DNA of 64,000 bases from Sphingobacterium spiritivorum (GCF_016725325.1 NZ_CP068083.1:3534001-3598000); one strand, 5' to 3'. Positions 44,301 through 52,815 are shown, counted from the first letter of the stretch. Notes: a model not told the origin generated them from the sequence alone. A program made the numbers and translations.

Positions 44301-44635
44301 ATGTGCACATGGACAGATGGAGTGAGCAGAATCCGAATGGTTATTTTCCTAAATTTTACCTGACGGATGAAAATGGAAAAAATACACAGACACAGACAAG
44401 ATATCTGCAAAATGCAGCTTATCTGCGATTAAAAAATCTGCAGGTAGGATATGCTTTACCAAAAGAGTGGCTTGATAAAATCGGTTTCGGTAAAGCAAGG
44501 TTATATTTTGGGGTAGAGAACCTGTTTACAGTGACTAGTCTGATCAAAACAATGGATCCTGAACTCTCTATAAGTGATTCCAAGATTTATCCTTTGCAGC
44601 GGACCTATTCGGCGGGTATCAATTTCTCCTTTTAA
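41345..44635 (+). CDS. SusC/RagA-family TonB-linked outer-membrane transporter (locus 2)
   Basis: A 1096-residue outer-membrane importer. A basic start and hydrophobic stretch (VFSWGFSLLLLANTSYAS) form the signal. The CarboxypepD_reg-like domain follows (about residues 75-150, LSGRIVNEQGEAVAGVTIKV), then EEVVVVGYGKQ, the plug (QALQGQLPGLNVFTGNSGGA, GSPLIVIDGVQGG, DAASAAIYGSSAPYGVILIT) and the barrel ending YSAGINFSF. There is no STN domain. About 30 residues between the signal and the first domain (NLSLMESSTTSSLFDKNN) are unusual low-complexity sequence. SusD follows after 17 bases. Confidence 0.95.
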   Translation: MKAPNYSSGYGYKVSIRKKKVFSWGFSLLLLANTSYASDRNLSLMESSTTSSLFDKNNPLRITNSLIGQQELSGRIVNEQGEAVAGVTIKVKGTSIAASTDKSGEFRINAPANATLLITAVGYAPQEKIISGTGTIQIVLKSSVSDLEEVVVVGYGKQSKALVTGAVSQIGGEVLQNRSISRVSQALQGQLPGLNVFTGNSGGAPNATQSINVRGFTGLGTSGSPLIVIDGVQGGDINTLNPDDIENISVLKDAASAAIYGSSAPYGVILITTKQGKKGSKPAISYNNNLSWAQPINLPKMLNSLDFANLYNEAALNGGRSAIFNQETIDRIIAYQNGSLTTETIASTAPGANEYYTWNAGNANNDWFKIYFKDLAFSQQHNVGVSGGSENTTYYVGLGYNDRAGMYNYGVDNYKRFNVRTNITTSVAKWLDFSWRGSFSKELTNTPNTYSGKTGGNYMHQIARKWPTVPLYNPDGNFSESSDVLLHLDGGRTKSTLDKALLTGEFVFKLAPGWTATTNYTFDASFQDENSHTKTLYSLRPDGSQFQIGGTYPNGLSRSNYRIQHHIINAFTKYEKQLDDHFFSVMGGFVRDYTEFQRYGASNSQLYSDNIPSLSGTYGPAPSISDFIRKIASDGFFGRVNYNYKQKYLFEFNGRYDGTSRFLGDVRWKFYPGVSLGWNLDKEAFFEPLLPAVSAFKLRGSYGALGDQAFLDTDPNNPVWYPFYPNMGTSSPPNTNWLFGGNQQASVTPPQLVNPDLTWVTTTTLNIGADMSFLQNKLNASFDWYIRKADDFAGPAQALPGTLGATPPTVNNAAMETRGMELSLSWRDKIGEVGYGARLSLSDYKGKVTRYPNPTGLLNTWYAGQTMGEIWGYTTYGLFQNQAEIDAAVPQTKISARTWKPGDVRYVDLNGNGEIDFGSNTVSNPGDRSVIGNNTPRYAFGFTGDLNYKSFDLSFFIQGIGKRDAWIGSNYFWGITGDEWQSSPFDVHMDRWSEQNPNGYFPKFYLTDENGKNTQTQTRYLQNAAYLRLKNLQVGYALPKEWLDKIGFGKARLYFGVENLFTVTSLIKTMDPELSISDSKIYPLQRTYSAGINFSF

Positions 44636-44652
44636 CTTTAAACACATTTGAA

Positions 44653-46431
44653 ATGAAACGTATTCAATTAATAATATGGACTGTTTTGGGATTTACTTTG
44701 TTAAGTAGCTGTCAGAAAGATCTTCTGGATCAAACTCCCGAAACCAATATCAGTGACGCTGATTATTGGAAAACTTCAAACGATTTGAAGTTATATGCCA
44801 ATAACTTTTACAATAATATGCTGCCTAATTATAATGGCTGGGGTAGTATGGGGATCTATAGTCTGGATGCGGATGGCAGTGATAATATGATAGCCGTGAG
44901 TTATAATTCGGCATTGAACGGCGAGCGTGTGGTGCCTGGCAGTGAGGGTGGATATGGTGCATATTCGGACTGGAGTCAACTTCGTAATGTTAACTATTTC
45001 CTCGCTAATTACTCCCGTGTTCAGGAACCTTTTGACAATATGAAGACCTATGTTGGGGAAGCATTGTTTTTCAGAGCCTATTTTTATTTTTCCAAACTCA
45101 AGACCTTTGGTGATTTGCCCTGGCTGAATATGCCGTTAACACCTTCTTCTCCGGAAGTATTTAACGAACGCTTACCAAGGAATGTTGTGGTAGATTCTAT
45201 TATGAATGATCTGGATAAGGCTGTGAGTTATCTTCCCAGCAAAGGACTTGCGGAGGCATCGCGAATTACCAAAGAAACAGCTATGTTGTTTCAGGCGCGG
45301 ATAGCCCTTTATGAAGGAACATGGGAACGCTACCAACAAGGGACTCCTTTTGCTGTACAGGGATCTGATGGTAAGAAATATCTGGAAAAGGCAGCAGCTG
45401 TTACTACAGCATTACTGGACAATCCGGGAGGCTATGCTTTGACTCCATTCGGGACTGATCCAAATGCTTACTGGAATCTGTTTAATCAGGTAAACTATAG
45501 CGCTAACAATGAGATTATGCTTTGGCGTGCTTTTAGTCTTGCTCTTAATCTGGGACACAGGTGGCATCGGTATTCAAATTCAGGTGCCGGCAGAGGGTTG
45601 ACAAAAGATCTGATAGATGCCTACCTCTGTAAGGACGGTAAACCGATAGCTGTAAGTGCGCTTTACAAAGGTGATGCAACGCTGACAGATGTGGTAACAG
45701 ATCGGGATCCGCGTCTAGCTCAAACCATCTATGTCAATGACGGCCAGCATATACTGACGAATAACAGACCAAACGGACAGGCTCCCGTAGTATTTCAATA
45801 TCCGTCCTTTGAGGTTGCAAATGAAAATAAATCAATTACGGGATATCAGCTATATAAAGGACATAATCCGGACTACAATCAACAACAGGATCTAGGTACC
45901 ACGGGACAGATTATTTTCCGCTTTGCGGAAGCTTATCTCATATATGCAGAGGCAAAAGCGGAATTGGGGCAGCTTACACAGGCTGATCTGGATCGAAGTA
46001 TTAATTTGCTGAGAAGACGGGTCAATATGCCTGATCTCAATCTTGGAAATATTACTCCAGATCCCAATCAAGAATTTCAAAATATAAGTCCGTTGCTCAA
46101 TGAGATACGTCGTGAGCGCCGTATTGAGCTTGCTGCAGAGGGATACCGAGCTGATGATTTGTTCAGATGGGCAGCAATGGAAACGAAGCTCGCCGGACGG
46201 AAACCCAAAGGTGCAAAACGTGCGCAATGGGAAGTTGCCGGAATTCCGGAAATCACCTCTACCGCAGTCAAAAGTTTACCTGTAGATGCAGAGGGCTATA
46301 TAGAATATTACCAGAACATAGCCGGATTAAAGAATGGATTCCAATTTAAACTGGATCGTGATTATTTATCTCCGATTCCATTGGATCAGATTACCCTTAA
46401 TCCTAAAATTAAACAAAATCCAGGTTGGTAG
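44653..46431 (+). CDS. SusD/RagB-family outer-membrane lipoprotein (locus 2)
   Basis: A 592-residue glycan-binding lipoprotein, longer than the other two SusDs here (506 and 475). The lipobox is in TLLSSCQKD. Family marks are LLDQTPETNISDADYWKT, GEALFFRAYFYFSKLKTFGD, RLPRNVVVDSIMNDLDKAVS, FRFAEAYLIYAEAKAELGQL, EIRRERRIELAAEGYRADDL and the C-terminal SPIPLDQITLNPKIKQNPGW. It partners the SusC directly upstream. A hairpin follows before the enzyme gene, which may reduce downstream expression. Confidence 0.95.
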   Translation: MKRIQLIIWTVLGFTLLSSCQKDLLDQTPETNISDADYWKTSNDLKLYANNFYNNMLPNYNGWGSMGIYSLDADGSDNMIAVSYNSALNGERVVPGSEGGYGAYSDWSQLRNVNYFLANYSRVQEPFDNMKTYVGEALFFRAYFYFSKLKTFGDLPWLNMPLTPSSPEVFNERLPRNVVVDSIMNDLDKAVSYLPSKGLAEASRITKETAMLFQARIALYEGTWERYQQGTPFAVQGSDGKKYLEKAAAVTTALLDNPGGYALTPFGTDPNAYWNLFNQVNYSANNEIMLWRAFSLALNLGHRWHRYSNSGAGRGLTKDLIDAYLCKDGKPIAVSALYKGDATLTDVVTDRDPRLAQTIYVNDGQHILTNNRPNGQAPVVFQYPSFEVANENKSITGYQLYKGHNPDYNQQQDLGTTGQIIFRFAEAYLIYAEAKAELGQLTQADLDRSINLLRRRVNMPDLNLGNITPDPNQEFQNISPLLNEIRRERRIELAAEGYRADDLFRWAAMETKLAGRKPKGAKRAQWEVAGIPEITSTAVKSLPVDAEGYIEYYQNIAGLKNGFQFKLDRDYLSPIPLDQITLNPKIKQNPGW

Positions 46432-46442
46432 AAAGTTGAATT

Positions 46443-46477
46443 TTATCAGGCGGAAATTTTTTTCTGCCTGATAATTT
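46443..46477 (+). terminator. Hairpin between susD and the DUF4091 gene
   Basis: TTATCAGGCGGAA / TTCTGCCTGATAA, 13 bp with one G-U pair, but only a short T-run after it. It is probably an attenuating or processing hairpin within the operon. Confidence 0.55.
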
Positions 46478-46531
46478 CGATATGAAGATCCTGAATTGTG
46501 AATTTATTATCCATATTAATAAAAGGAAATT

Positions 46532-48187
46532 ATGAAACTTAAATCGTTACTGGCAGTTGTTTCGCTGCTCATGTTTTGCTCTTTTCAATCCTTCGCTCAG
46601 CAGTTTTCTGCAATGCTGCTCGATCCGCTTGAAAAGGTATTGCCGGAGACTGTATATCCCTTTGATACCTTTAAAGAGGTTCATGTAGCTAAAGGAGAAT
46701 GGGCCAGTGCTCAGGTATTGTTGAGAAGTACTCAAGATATCAAAAATGTTAATATTACTGTTGTTGCAGACGGTCTTTCAACAAAAAGAATCAAGTCCGG
46801 ACCGGTAGGCTATGTGCATGCTGACAGGCAGTATACGAATGCAGGAATAGATCGCTTGATTTCTTCCTCCGGATATTATCCTGATCCGATTATGGAAGGA
46901 CAGGCTCTGGATCTGAAAGCGGGAATTGCACAGCCATATTACATTAGCATTCCAATAGATGAGGCTACAAAAACCGGTACATACAAGGTTAAGCTCAGCA
47001 TGACTGCAGAGGGTAAAAGTGTGGAGAAAGATTTTGATATTCATGTGCATAATGTCACCCTTGGACCGCAGAAATTATGGGTCACCAATTGGTACAGTTT
47101 GAGTGCTGACAGGTTAAAGTTGATGAATAACGGGAATAAAGTGGAGCCATATAGCGAAACGTATTGGAAAATAATAAATGTCTTTGCGAATAAGATGTCC
47201 GAATATAGTCAGAATGTAGTTTTGATCTCGCCATTAGACCTTGCAAGTTATAAATTGGAAAAAGGAAATTGGAAAATTGACTTCAGACATTTTGATCAGA
47301 CAGTAGAGATTTTTAAAAAGGCAGGTGTATTGGGACGTATAGAAGGGGGACACATTGGCCAGCGGTCCGGAGATTGGGCAAGCTCCTTTGTCGTCCGTGT
47401 ACCTGTCCCGGAATCCGATAGTGTAAAATTTGAAAATGTCGCTATTCAGGATCCAAAAGCAAAAGAGTTTTACAAGGCATTCTTTCTCGCATTACAAGAA
47501 CATTTGCAGAAAAGGGGACTTTCTGCTATTTACTTTCAGCATATTGCGGATGAACCAACAGGAGATAATAAGCAATCATACATTGATATTGCTACTTATG
47601 TCAAATCTATCGTTCCTGATTTCAGAATAATGGAGGCCTGTCATAGTAAAGATCTTGCAGAAACAATCGATTTATGGGTGCCGCAGTTGGATTTCCTAAG
47701 TAAAGATTTTAGTTTTTATAAAGAACGTCTTAAGAAAGATGATGAAGTATGGTTCTACACTTGTCTGTCACCCCGGGATAATTACGCAAACCGCTTTTTG
47801 GATCAGCCTTTGATTAAAACTCGGTTACTGCATTGGATCAATTATAAATATGGGATAGATGGCTATTTGCACTGGGGACTTAACTATTGGAATGATGATC
47901 CGTACAGGGAAACAACAGGTATCAATAGTGAAGGTGGCAATATTCTTCCTGCAGGAGACTCCTGGATTGTATATCCTGGATATCACAAGCTATACGGATC
48001 AATCCGGCTGGAAGCTATGCGTGACGGCGTTAATGACTATACGTTGCTACAGATGTTGGAGAAAAAGAATCCAGTACTTGCTAAAGAAATCATTGATAAT
48101 ATGGTTTTCAGATTTGATTGGTATGACACCAGCATCAGTCATCTTCGGAAAATGAAAATGAAAATTCTGAAAGGACTGGAAGAGTAA
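46532..48187 (+). CDS. Secreted DUF4091 / GH123-like glycoside hydrolase
   Basis: A 551-residue exported protein (signal ending QSFAQQ). An N-terminal beta-sandwich (about residues 25-175, EVHVAKGEWASAQVLLRSTQ) precedes a (beta/alpha)8-type domain of the DUF4091 family (PF13320). That family is related to GH123 beta-N-acetylgalactosaminidases. The motif FQHIADEPTGDNKQSY holds a D340-E341 pair, matching the adjacent acid residues used by GH123 for substrate-assisted catalysis. Late blocks are DEVWFYTCLSPRDNYANRF, GIDGYLHWGLNYWNDDPY and SIRLEAMRDGVNDYTLL. It is the only enzyme of the second Sus locus. The likely substrate is a GalNAc-containing or related glycan, but this is inferred. Confidence 0.85.
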   Translation: MKLKSLLAVVSLLMFCSFQSFAQQFSAMLLDPLEKVLPETVYPFDTFKEVHVAKGEWASAQVLLRSTQDIKNVNITVVADGLSTKRIKSGPVGYVHADRQYTNAGIDRLISSSGYYPDPIMEGQALDLKAGIAQPYYISIPIDEATKTGTYKVKLSMTAEGKSVEKDFDIHVHNVTLGPQKLWVTNWYSLSADRLKLMNNGNKVEPYSETYWKIINVFANKMSEYSQNVVLISPLDLASYKLEKGNWKIDFRHFDQTVEIFKKAGVLGRIEGGHIGQRSGDWASSFVVRVPVPESDSVKFENVAIQDPKAKEFYKAFFLALQEHLQKRGLSAIYFQHIADEPTGDNKQSYIDIATYVKSIVPDFRIMEACHSKDLAETIDLWVPQLDFLSKDFSFYKERLKKDDEVWFYTCLSPRDNYANRFLDQPLIKTRLLHWINYKYGIDGYLHWGLNYWNDDPYRETTGINSEGGNILPAGDSWIVYPGYHKLYGSIRLEAMRDGVNDYTLLQMLEKKNPVLAKEIIDNMVFRFDWYDTSISHLRKMKMKILKGLEE

Positions 48188-48203
48188 GGTGAAACGTTTG
48201 AAT

Positions 48204-48321
48204 AGCTGTCCAAAAAGCTAAGCTATACCGGTTTTTCGGCTATGCATTCCAATATGCGGTTTTGCAGTCCGGAATCTCAATTTGGATGACAGGCAAATTC
48301 CTGTATGCTTTTTGGATAGCT
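48204..48321. repeat. 118-base element bounded by 15-bp inverted repeats
   Basis: The left arm AGCTGTCCAAAAAGC (48204-48218) and right arm GCTTTTTGGATAGCT (48307-48321) are inverted with one mismatch. The 88 bases between contain the smaller stem ACAGG/CCTGT (about 48280-48296). The right arm runs into a TTTTTG tract, so as RNA it could terminate the operon. It codes for nothing visible. Confidence 0.5.
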
Positions 48322-48418
48322 TTTTGTTGTTCTGTTTGGAGTGCAGATAGTTTAATATGCTGAGTATACAGTTTATTGAAGGATAGCACTTATCTTTATT
48401 AAACTTTTAACTAATCAA

Positions 48419-49636
48419 ATGGAAAACCTGATGTCTCCGGCTAATATCAAGGCTGTGATTTTGTCATTGCTTATTCTGACTTTTACGTATTGGTATTATG
48501 CGAATCAGCAACTGACATTCTTGAGTTTTGGGACGGCAGTATTGGGATGGATTGCTGGTATTGTCGTCGTTCTGTTATGTGCAGGTATGGTGAGATTAGC
48601 CGCTCATCTGGTTGCATCAGAGATTATTTATCCTCACCTTATATTTCGTTTTTTACAACCTTTTCTGGTTTTGCTATTGCTGTTTTGGTTAGGGTATGGA
48701 ATATTTTATATCGGCAGCTTTGGCTATTCCTATCAGTTTACCGCATTATTAAAGCATTTTTTACGACTACATCTTCCTTATATAGCAGGTGTCAGTATTA
48801 TTCTGGCAATTGGGTTGTCGTGGCCCTTTCAGTTGCAAAAGCTGAACGTTAATGTGTTATTTTACAGTAATATAAAGTTTGCATTAGGTGTTGCCGGAGT
48901 ATTTGTCGTCACTATTTTTTTGCTGTATTGGACTAAACTTATCAAGCAACCTGATCTGGATACAAGATTTATGTTGTACCAAACTTTAGATAATCAGTTT
49001 GATCTGGATGGGGTGGAAGTAAAGTTGCTGCTGGATGCAGGGACACAGCATCATGCAAGTGAGCCTTATTTTTTACCGGAAAAAAAAGAGCTTATTATTA
49101 ACGTTTTAGCCGAGAGTTCAAATAAAAATCCTCCGTTGCATAAAAGCTATAAGGTGGACAAAGAAGGAAAGATTATAGCCAATCTGGATATAGATACGCA
49201 ATTTTCTGCCGCAGATGGCCCATTTACATTTGAAAACGGATGCATCAGATCAGGAAATAATAAGGAATTGACCACCTGGGTATTGGACGGAAATAAGAAT
49301 TTTCGCAGTGCTAACAGTCTTTCTGCTCCTAACGAATGGAGTATTAGTATAATAACTCCTGATCAGGATCAACTTAAAACAGATCATTTTTACAAAACAT
49401 CTAAAATTCAATGCACAAATCAAGATAGTGTAAGATGGAACGGTACACGATACTATTCCGTTGCGTATGGAAGCGATACTGTGCGTTTCAAGATAGACCA
49501 AGTATATAGTCATAACAGGGGAGGAGAAGAATGTGCTGAACAGAGAGTTGAATATTTTGTATGCAGAGGCATGAATTTTGATTTGATTCGATTAAACGGG
49601 CAGATATACTATACTCTAAAACAAAAAGTTAAGTAA
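48419..49636 (+). CDS. Unknown membrane protein with C-terminal soluble domain
   Basis: A 405-residue protein that I do not recognise. The N-terminal half has about five hydrophobic helices (residues ~12-28, 36-62, 78-102, 122-140, 152-172). The C-terminal ~230 residues are soluble and beta-rich (FDLDGVEVKLLLDAGTQHHA, KIIANLDIDTQFSAADGPFT, NGTRYYSVAYGSDTVRF), with three cysteines after residue 320 (IQCTNQD, EECAEQ, YFVCRG) that suggest a periplasmic location. It starts a tight four-gene operon: one base separates its stop from the next start. All four products look like envelope proteins. Confidence 0.6.
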   Translation: MENLMSPANIKAVILSLLILTFTYWYYANQQLTFLSFGTAVLGWIAGIVVVLLCAGMVRLAAHLVASEIIYPHLIFRFLQPFLVLLLLFWLGYGIFYIGSFGYSYQFTALLKHFLRLHLPYIAGVSIILAIGLSWPFQLQKLNVNVLFYSNIKFALGVAGVFVVTIFLLYWTKLIKQPDLDTRFMLYQTLDNQFDLDGVEVKLLLDAGTQHHASEPYFLPEKKELIINVLAESSNKNPPLHKSYKVDKEGKIIANLDIDTQFSAADGPFTFENGCIRSGNNKELTTWVLDGNKNFRSANSLSAPNEWSISIITPDQDQLKTDHFYKTSKIQCTNQDSVRWNGTRYYSVAYGSDTVRFKIDQVYSHNRGGEECAEQRVEYFVCRGMNFDLIRLNGQIYYTLKQKVK

Positions 49637-49637
49637 T

Positions 49638-50342
49638 ATGAGGATTTTAATTTTATTGTTACTGATATCCCTGACTGCTCAGGCGCAGAAGAAAAATGAG
49701 ATAGCTGTAGGATATGCAGATACTTATGATAATCTGCCGACGATCAAATTTAAAAAATCGACAAAGGAAGAATATGACTTATGCAAGCCAGCCATAAAGC
49801 CGACTTCTTTAGTTTTGAAGGAAGAGAAAGGGAATATGCTATTGCCTACAAAGCAAGGAATCGTCAGATTGCAGAAGTATACGGACAGGGCCAAAGAAGA
49901 TTTTAAAGGTTATGAGTATTCCGGTTATTTTTCCGGATTAGGGATGTATGTGGTGAATAGTATACATGTAGCTGAGCATATAGGATTCAGTGACAGAATA
50001 CTCATAGATAGTATAAGCGGATATCAGTATGCTATTGTTTCGATCGGTGATGATGCTGTAGAAGTTCCTGTACCATCTCCTGAAGAAAATTATCTGCTGT
50101 ATTATTATAATTATATATATGAAAATAACAGCTGCTTTTTGGGGATACTACATGTCAATAAAACAGCTGCTCCGGAAAAACTGTTATCGGAGAAGATGAG
50201 CTTTCAGACCAAAGACTGGGCAGTAGAAGAAGTCAGATGGAAAGATGACCATACTATTATCGTGAAAGCGCGTGTTGTCAGTAAGGAAAATAACGCTGAT
50301 AAAGTTACTTACTTATATTATCTGGCAGAATTAAAATCTTAG
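49638..50342 (+). CDS. Unknown secreted protein
   Basis: A 234-residue protein with a clear signal peptide (ILILLLLISLTAQAQ). The mature part is beta-rich without a motif I recognise: VGYADTYDNLPTIKFKKSTK, EYSGYFSGLGMYVVNSIHVA, IGDDAVEVPVPSPEENYLLY, HTIIVKARVVSKEN. There are only two cysteines in the mature part. It is the second gene of the four-gene operon, with one base before it and 12 after. A periplasmic or surface binding role is possible but not shown. Confidence 0.6.
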   Translation: MRILILLLLISLTAQAQKKNEIAVGYADTYDNLPTIKFKKSTKEEYDLCKPAIKPTSLVLKEEKGNMLLPTKQGIVRLQKYTDRAKEDFKGYEYSGYFSGLGMYVVNSIHVAEHIGFSDRILIDSISGYQYAIVSIGDDAVEVPVPSPEENYLLYYYNYIYENNSCFLGILHVNKTAAPEKLLSEKMSFQTKDWAVEEVRWKDDHTIIVKARVVSKENNADKVTYLYYLAELKS

Positions 50343-50354
50343 CTAAGAAAAATT

Positions 50355-51005
50355 ATGCGAAAGTTCCCGGTTCTCTTAAGTGTTTTATTTTTATTTATAT
50401 GTGCTTCTGCAAGTACTGTAAACAACTATACACGTTTCACCAGTAAGGGCACATCTGTTAACAATCATTTGATAAATGTCAGTGCGGATACCGTATTGGA
50501 TTATTATCCTTTTGAGGATAGTTCTTATGTTCTTTCTGTCAGGGTTGCACTTGATCCGGATGCTGAGGATACAGTATTATACATACAAAAACAATCAGAT
50601 AATAAAACTACCGTATTATGGAAAGAACTTCTTTCTCTGCCTGAATGGATTGAGTTTTGGTCTGAAGATTTCAATGGCGACGGTTTGGAAGACGTGCTTA
50701 TCTACGGTGGTACCGGAGCACGGGGAGCAAATGAATTATACTATTTGTATATAAAAGATCCGCAGAAACATACTCTGGTGAAAGTCCCCGGATTTGAAGT
50801 GATACCAAATGCCCAATATCTCCCTGAATATAATGTTATTCTGAGTTATGCTTATGCCGGGAAAAACTATTTTATCCTTTATAGAATTGACAAAGACAAT
50901 GTTATTCATCAGTTGGGAGATGCATTTGAGGATGATCCGGAGAGTGATTCGGATGAATTTGAAAAACAAATTAAAACCATTCTGCATGTCACAAAAGAAA
51001 AATAA
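50355..51005 (+). CDS. Unknown secreted protein with a calcium-loop-like repeat
   Basis: A 216-residue exported protein (signal ending CASAS). The central segment EDFNGDGLEDVLIYGGTGAR contains a D-x-N-x-D-G-x-x-D loop typical of FG-GAP/EF-hand-like calcium sites. The rest is beta-rich (DTVLYIQKQSDNKTTVLWKE, LSYAYAGKNYFILYRIDKDN). It may relate to XAC2610-type periplasmic proteins, but that is a weak guess. Its 3' end overlaps the next gene by 20 bases in another frame, showing tight operon structure. Confidence 0.6.
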   Translation: MRKFPVLLSVLFLFICASASTVNNYTRFTSKGTSVNNHLINVSADTVLDYYPFEDSSYVLSVRVALDPDAEDTVLYIQKQSDNKTTVLWKELLSLPEWIEFWSEDFNGDGLEDVLIYGGTGARGANELYYLYIKDPQKHTLVKVPGFEVIPNAQYLPEYNVILSYAYAGKNYFILYRIDKDNVIHQLGDAFEDDPESDSDEFEKQIKTILHVTKEK

Positions 51006-51336
51006 GGGTATTAATGCTTATCTTCTTGTTGCATTGTTATTAGTCGTGATTGTCTGGCTTATGGTCGGAATAAGTAAAGATGATGAGTTCAATGAATATA
51101 GTGTTTTCTTAAAGTACCGCCCGACGGTACAGCTGTATTTTGAATCCCCTCTTGGGATGGACGATATGCCTCCGGATTTTCCTGAGAAGCTGAGGATAAA
51201 ACAAGCCATATATGATGATTTTGTACTTACAAAACATTGGAGTGATCAGGATATTTATACGATAACAGCAGAATTTATACTCCTTTTTACACTTATACTT
51301 TTGTACATAGGTGTTCGTAAACAACTAAAAAAATAG
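50986..51336 (+). CDS. Unknown small protein with two membrane helices
   Basis: A 116-residue protein with a basic start (MSQKKNKG), a first helix (INAYLLVALLLVVIVWLMVG), a ~50-residue outward loop with ESPLGMDDMPPDFPEKLR, and a second helix (EFILLFTLILLYIGV) ending in a basic tail. The frame extends upstream to 50848 inside the previous gene, but that part is a shadow. The ATG at 50986 starts just before the first helix and overlaps the previous stop by 20 bases, suggesting coupled translation. It is the last gene of the unknown envelope operon. Confidence 0.55.
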   Translation: MSQKKNKGINAYLLVALLLVVIVWLMVGISKDDEFNEYSVFLKYRPTVQLYFESPLGMDDMPPDFPEKLRIKQAIYDDFVLTKHWSDQDIYTITAEFILLFTLILLYIGVRKQLKK

Positions 51337-51501
51337 AAGTTTCGTCCTTCTCAAACAGTCTGTTTATATCTGAGTCTCATTTAGAGATCTTTCTTAAGAT
51401 ATTTCTTCTAAGTCCTTTTTGTTTCGTGGTTGAGTTTTTATTGAAAAATATTTTTCAATAAAGTGATTAAAGTTTACTTACTGTAGAATGAAATCGTTGT
51501 G

Positions 51502-51516
51502 GAAATTTGTAATTTC
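51502..51516 (+). promoter_or_regulatory. Small palindrome before the MFS transporter
   Basis: GAAATT-TGT-AATTTC, a perfect 6-bp inverted repeat, 25 bases before the ATG at 51541. It could be an operator or an mRNA leader element. No full TAnnTTTG -7 match was found nearby. Confidence 0.35.
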
Positions 51517-51540
51517 ACTTCAACTTAATCACAACTAATT

Positions 51541-52815
51541 ATGAGCACTATTAAATCAACCAAACTTTTTACGGCCAGTTGTCTGGCTTTACTGGTCACT
51601 TCTCTTTCCTTTGGCATACGCGCCGGAATGATGAATCAATTAGGCATAGATTTCCAGTTAAATGCTACACAACTCGGAACGATTACAGCTACTGCATTCT
51701 GGGGATTCCCGCTTGCTATTGTAGTCGGTGGTTTTGTAGTAGATATCATCGGAATGAAGCGTCTACTGGTCATGGCATTTTTATTCCATTTAACAGGAAT
51801 TGTGTTGACCATATTCGCACAGGGATATTGGAGTTTGTTTTTCTCGACACTATTGATTGGTATTGCCAATGGAACAGTAGAAGCAGCCTGTAATCCTTTA
51901 GTGGCAGCATTGTATCCGGAAGAAAAAACGACACGTCTTAATTATTTTCATTTGTGGTTTCCCGGAGGGATTGTCATAGGAACACTGTTGGTGACATTAT
52001 TTGTTCATCTGGGAATAGGCTGGCAATTTCAGGTCGCCACTATGCTGATCCCAACTTTAATTTATGGTTACCTTTTCTTAAAACTTGAGTTTCCGGTAAC
52101 GGAGCGCGTATCTTCCGGCTATTCTAGTGCAGATATGTATAAAGCTGTTTTCAGTCCCTTATTTTTATTCATGTTTGTCTGTATGTTTATGACCGCTATA
52201 ACAGAGCTATTCACAGGCCAGTGGATCAGCCTTTTGCTAAAGAATGTGACCGACAATGCCATTTTACTGTTGACAATTACAACAGGTATTATGGTAGTGG
52301 GACGAGCTTTTGCAAAACCCATTGTAAAAAAGCTGGCTCCTCAGGGAGTTTTACTGTTTTCAGCTGTTTTTGCAGCTCTCGGATTATATCTGTTAAGTAC
52401 ATTGTCCGGAAATTCTGTGTTTTTTGCTGCACTTATATTTGGTATTGGGGTATGTTATTTCTGGCCAACAATGATTGGTTTTGTGGCGGAAAATATTCCT
52501 AAATCGGGTGCACTGGGAATTAACCTTTTAGGTGGAGCTGGTATGTTTGCCGTATCTCTATATACGATCTTTATGGGTAATTTTTATGATGGTTTGATCA
52601 TCAGACATTTACCTGAAGGAGCAGATCTTCAGGAATACAGTACTGCGGTGGAGGGCTCAGTGGAAGCTACTGCATTTGCAACAGCCAGGAACCTCGCGGG
52701 TCCGGAAGTACTTCAGGTGACATTGATTCTTCCTGTCGTATTGATTTTTGCATTTTTAGGATTAGTGTTGTATATGAGGTATTTAAGGAAATCGCAACAG
52801 ACTTCCAAAGTATAA
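51541..52815 (+). CDS. Major facilitator superfamily transporter, sugar-type
   Basis: A 424-residue inner-membrane transporter with about twelve hydrophobic helices. The loop GGFVVDIIGMKRLLVMAF carries the MFS loop 2-3 signature in the form G-x-x-x-D-x-x-G-x-K-R. The first half has FGIRAGMMNQLGIDFQLNAT and EAACNPLVAALYPEEKTTRL, a pattern seen in the FucP-like sugar-porter branch of this phylum. The substrate cannot be assigned. It has no enzyme partner adjacent, and a palindrome lies just upstream. It appears to be a single-gene unit. Confidence 0.85.
   Translation: MSTIKSTKLFTASCLALLVTSLSFGIRAGMMNQLGIDFQLNATQLGTITATAFWGFPLAIVVGGFVVDIIGMKRLLVMAFLFHLTGIVLTIFAQGYWSLFFSTLLIGIANGTVEAACNPLVAALYPEEKTTRLNYFHLWFPGGIVIGTLLVTLFVHLGIGWQFQVATMLIPTLIYGYLFLKLEFPVTERVSSGYSSADMYKAVFSPLFLFMFVCMFMTAITELFTGQWISLLLKNVTDNAILLLTITTGIMVVGRAFAKPIVKKLAPQGVLLFSAVFAALGLYLLSTLSGNSVFFAALIFGIGVCYFWPTMIGFVAENIPKSGALGINLLGGAGMFAVSLYTIFMGNFYDGLIIRHLPEGADLQEYSTAVEGSVEATAFATARNLAGPEVLQVTLILPVVLIFAFLGLVLYMRYLRKSQQTSKV

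Noticed and set aside
48204..48321. An insertion sequence.
   Set aside because: The element is only 118 bases with no coding capacity and no clear target duplication at its ends.
50848..50985. Longer frame upstream of the small two-helix protein.
   Set aside because: It lies inside the previous secreted-protein gene in another frame and has no membrane or signal character; the ATG at 50986 fits the first helix.
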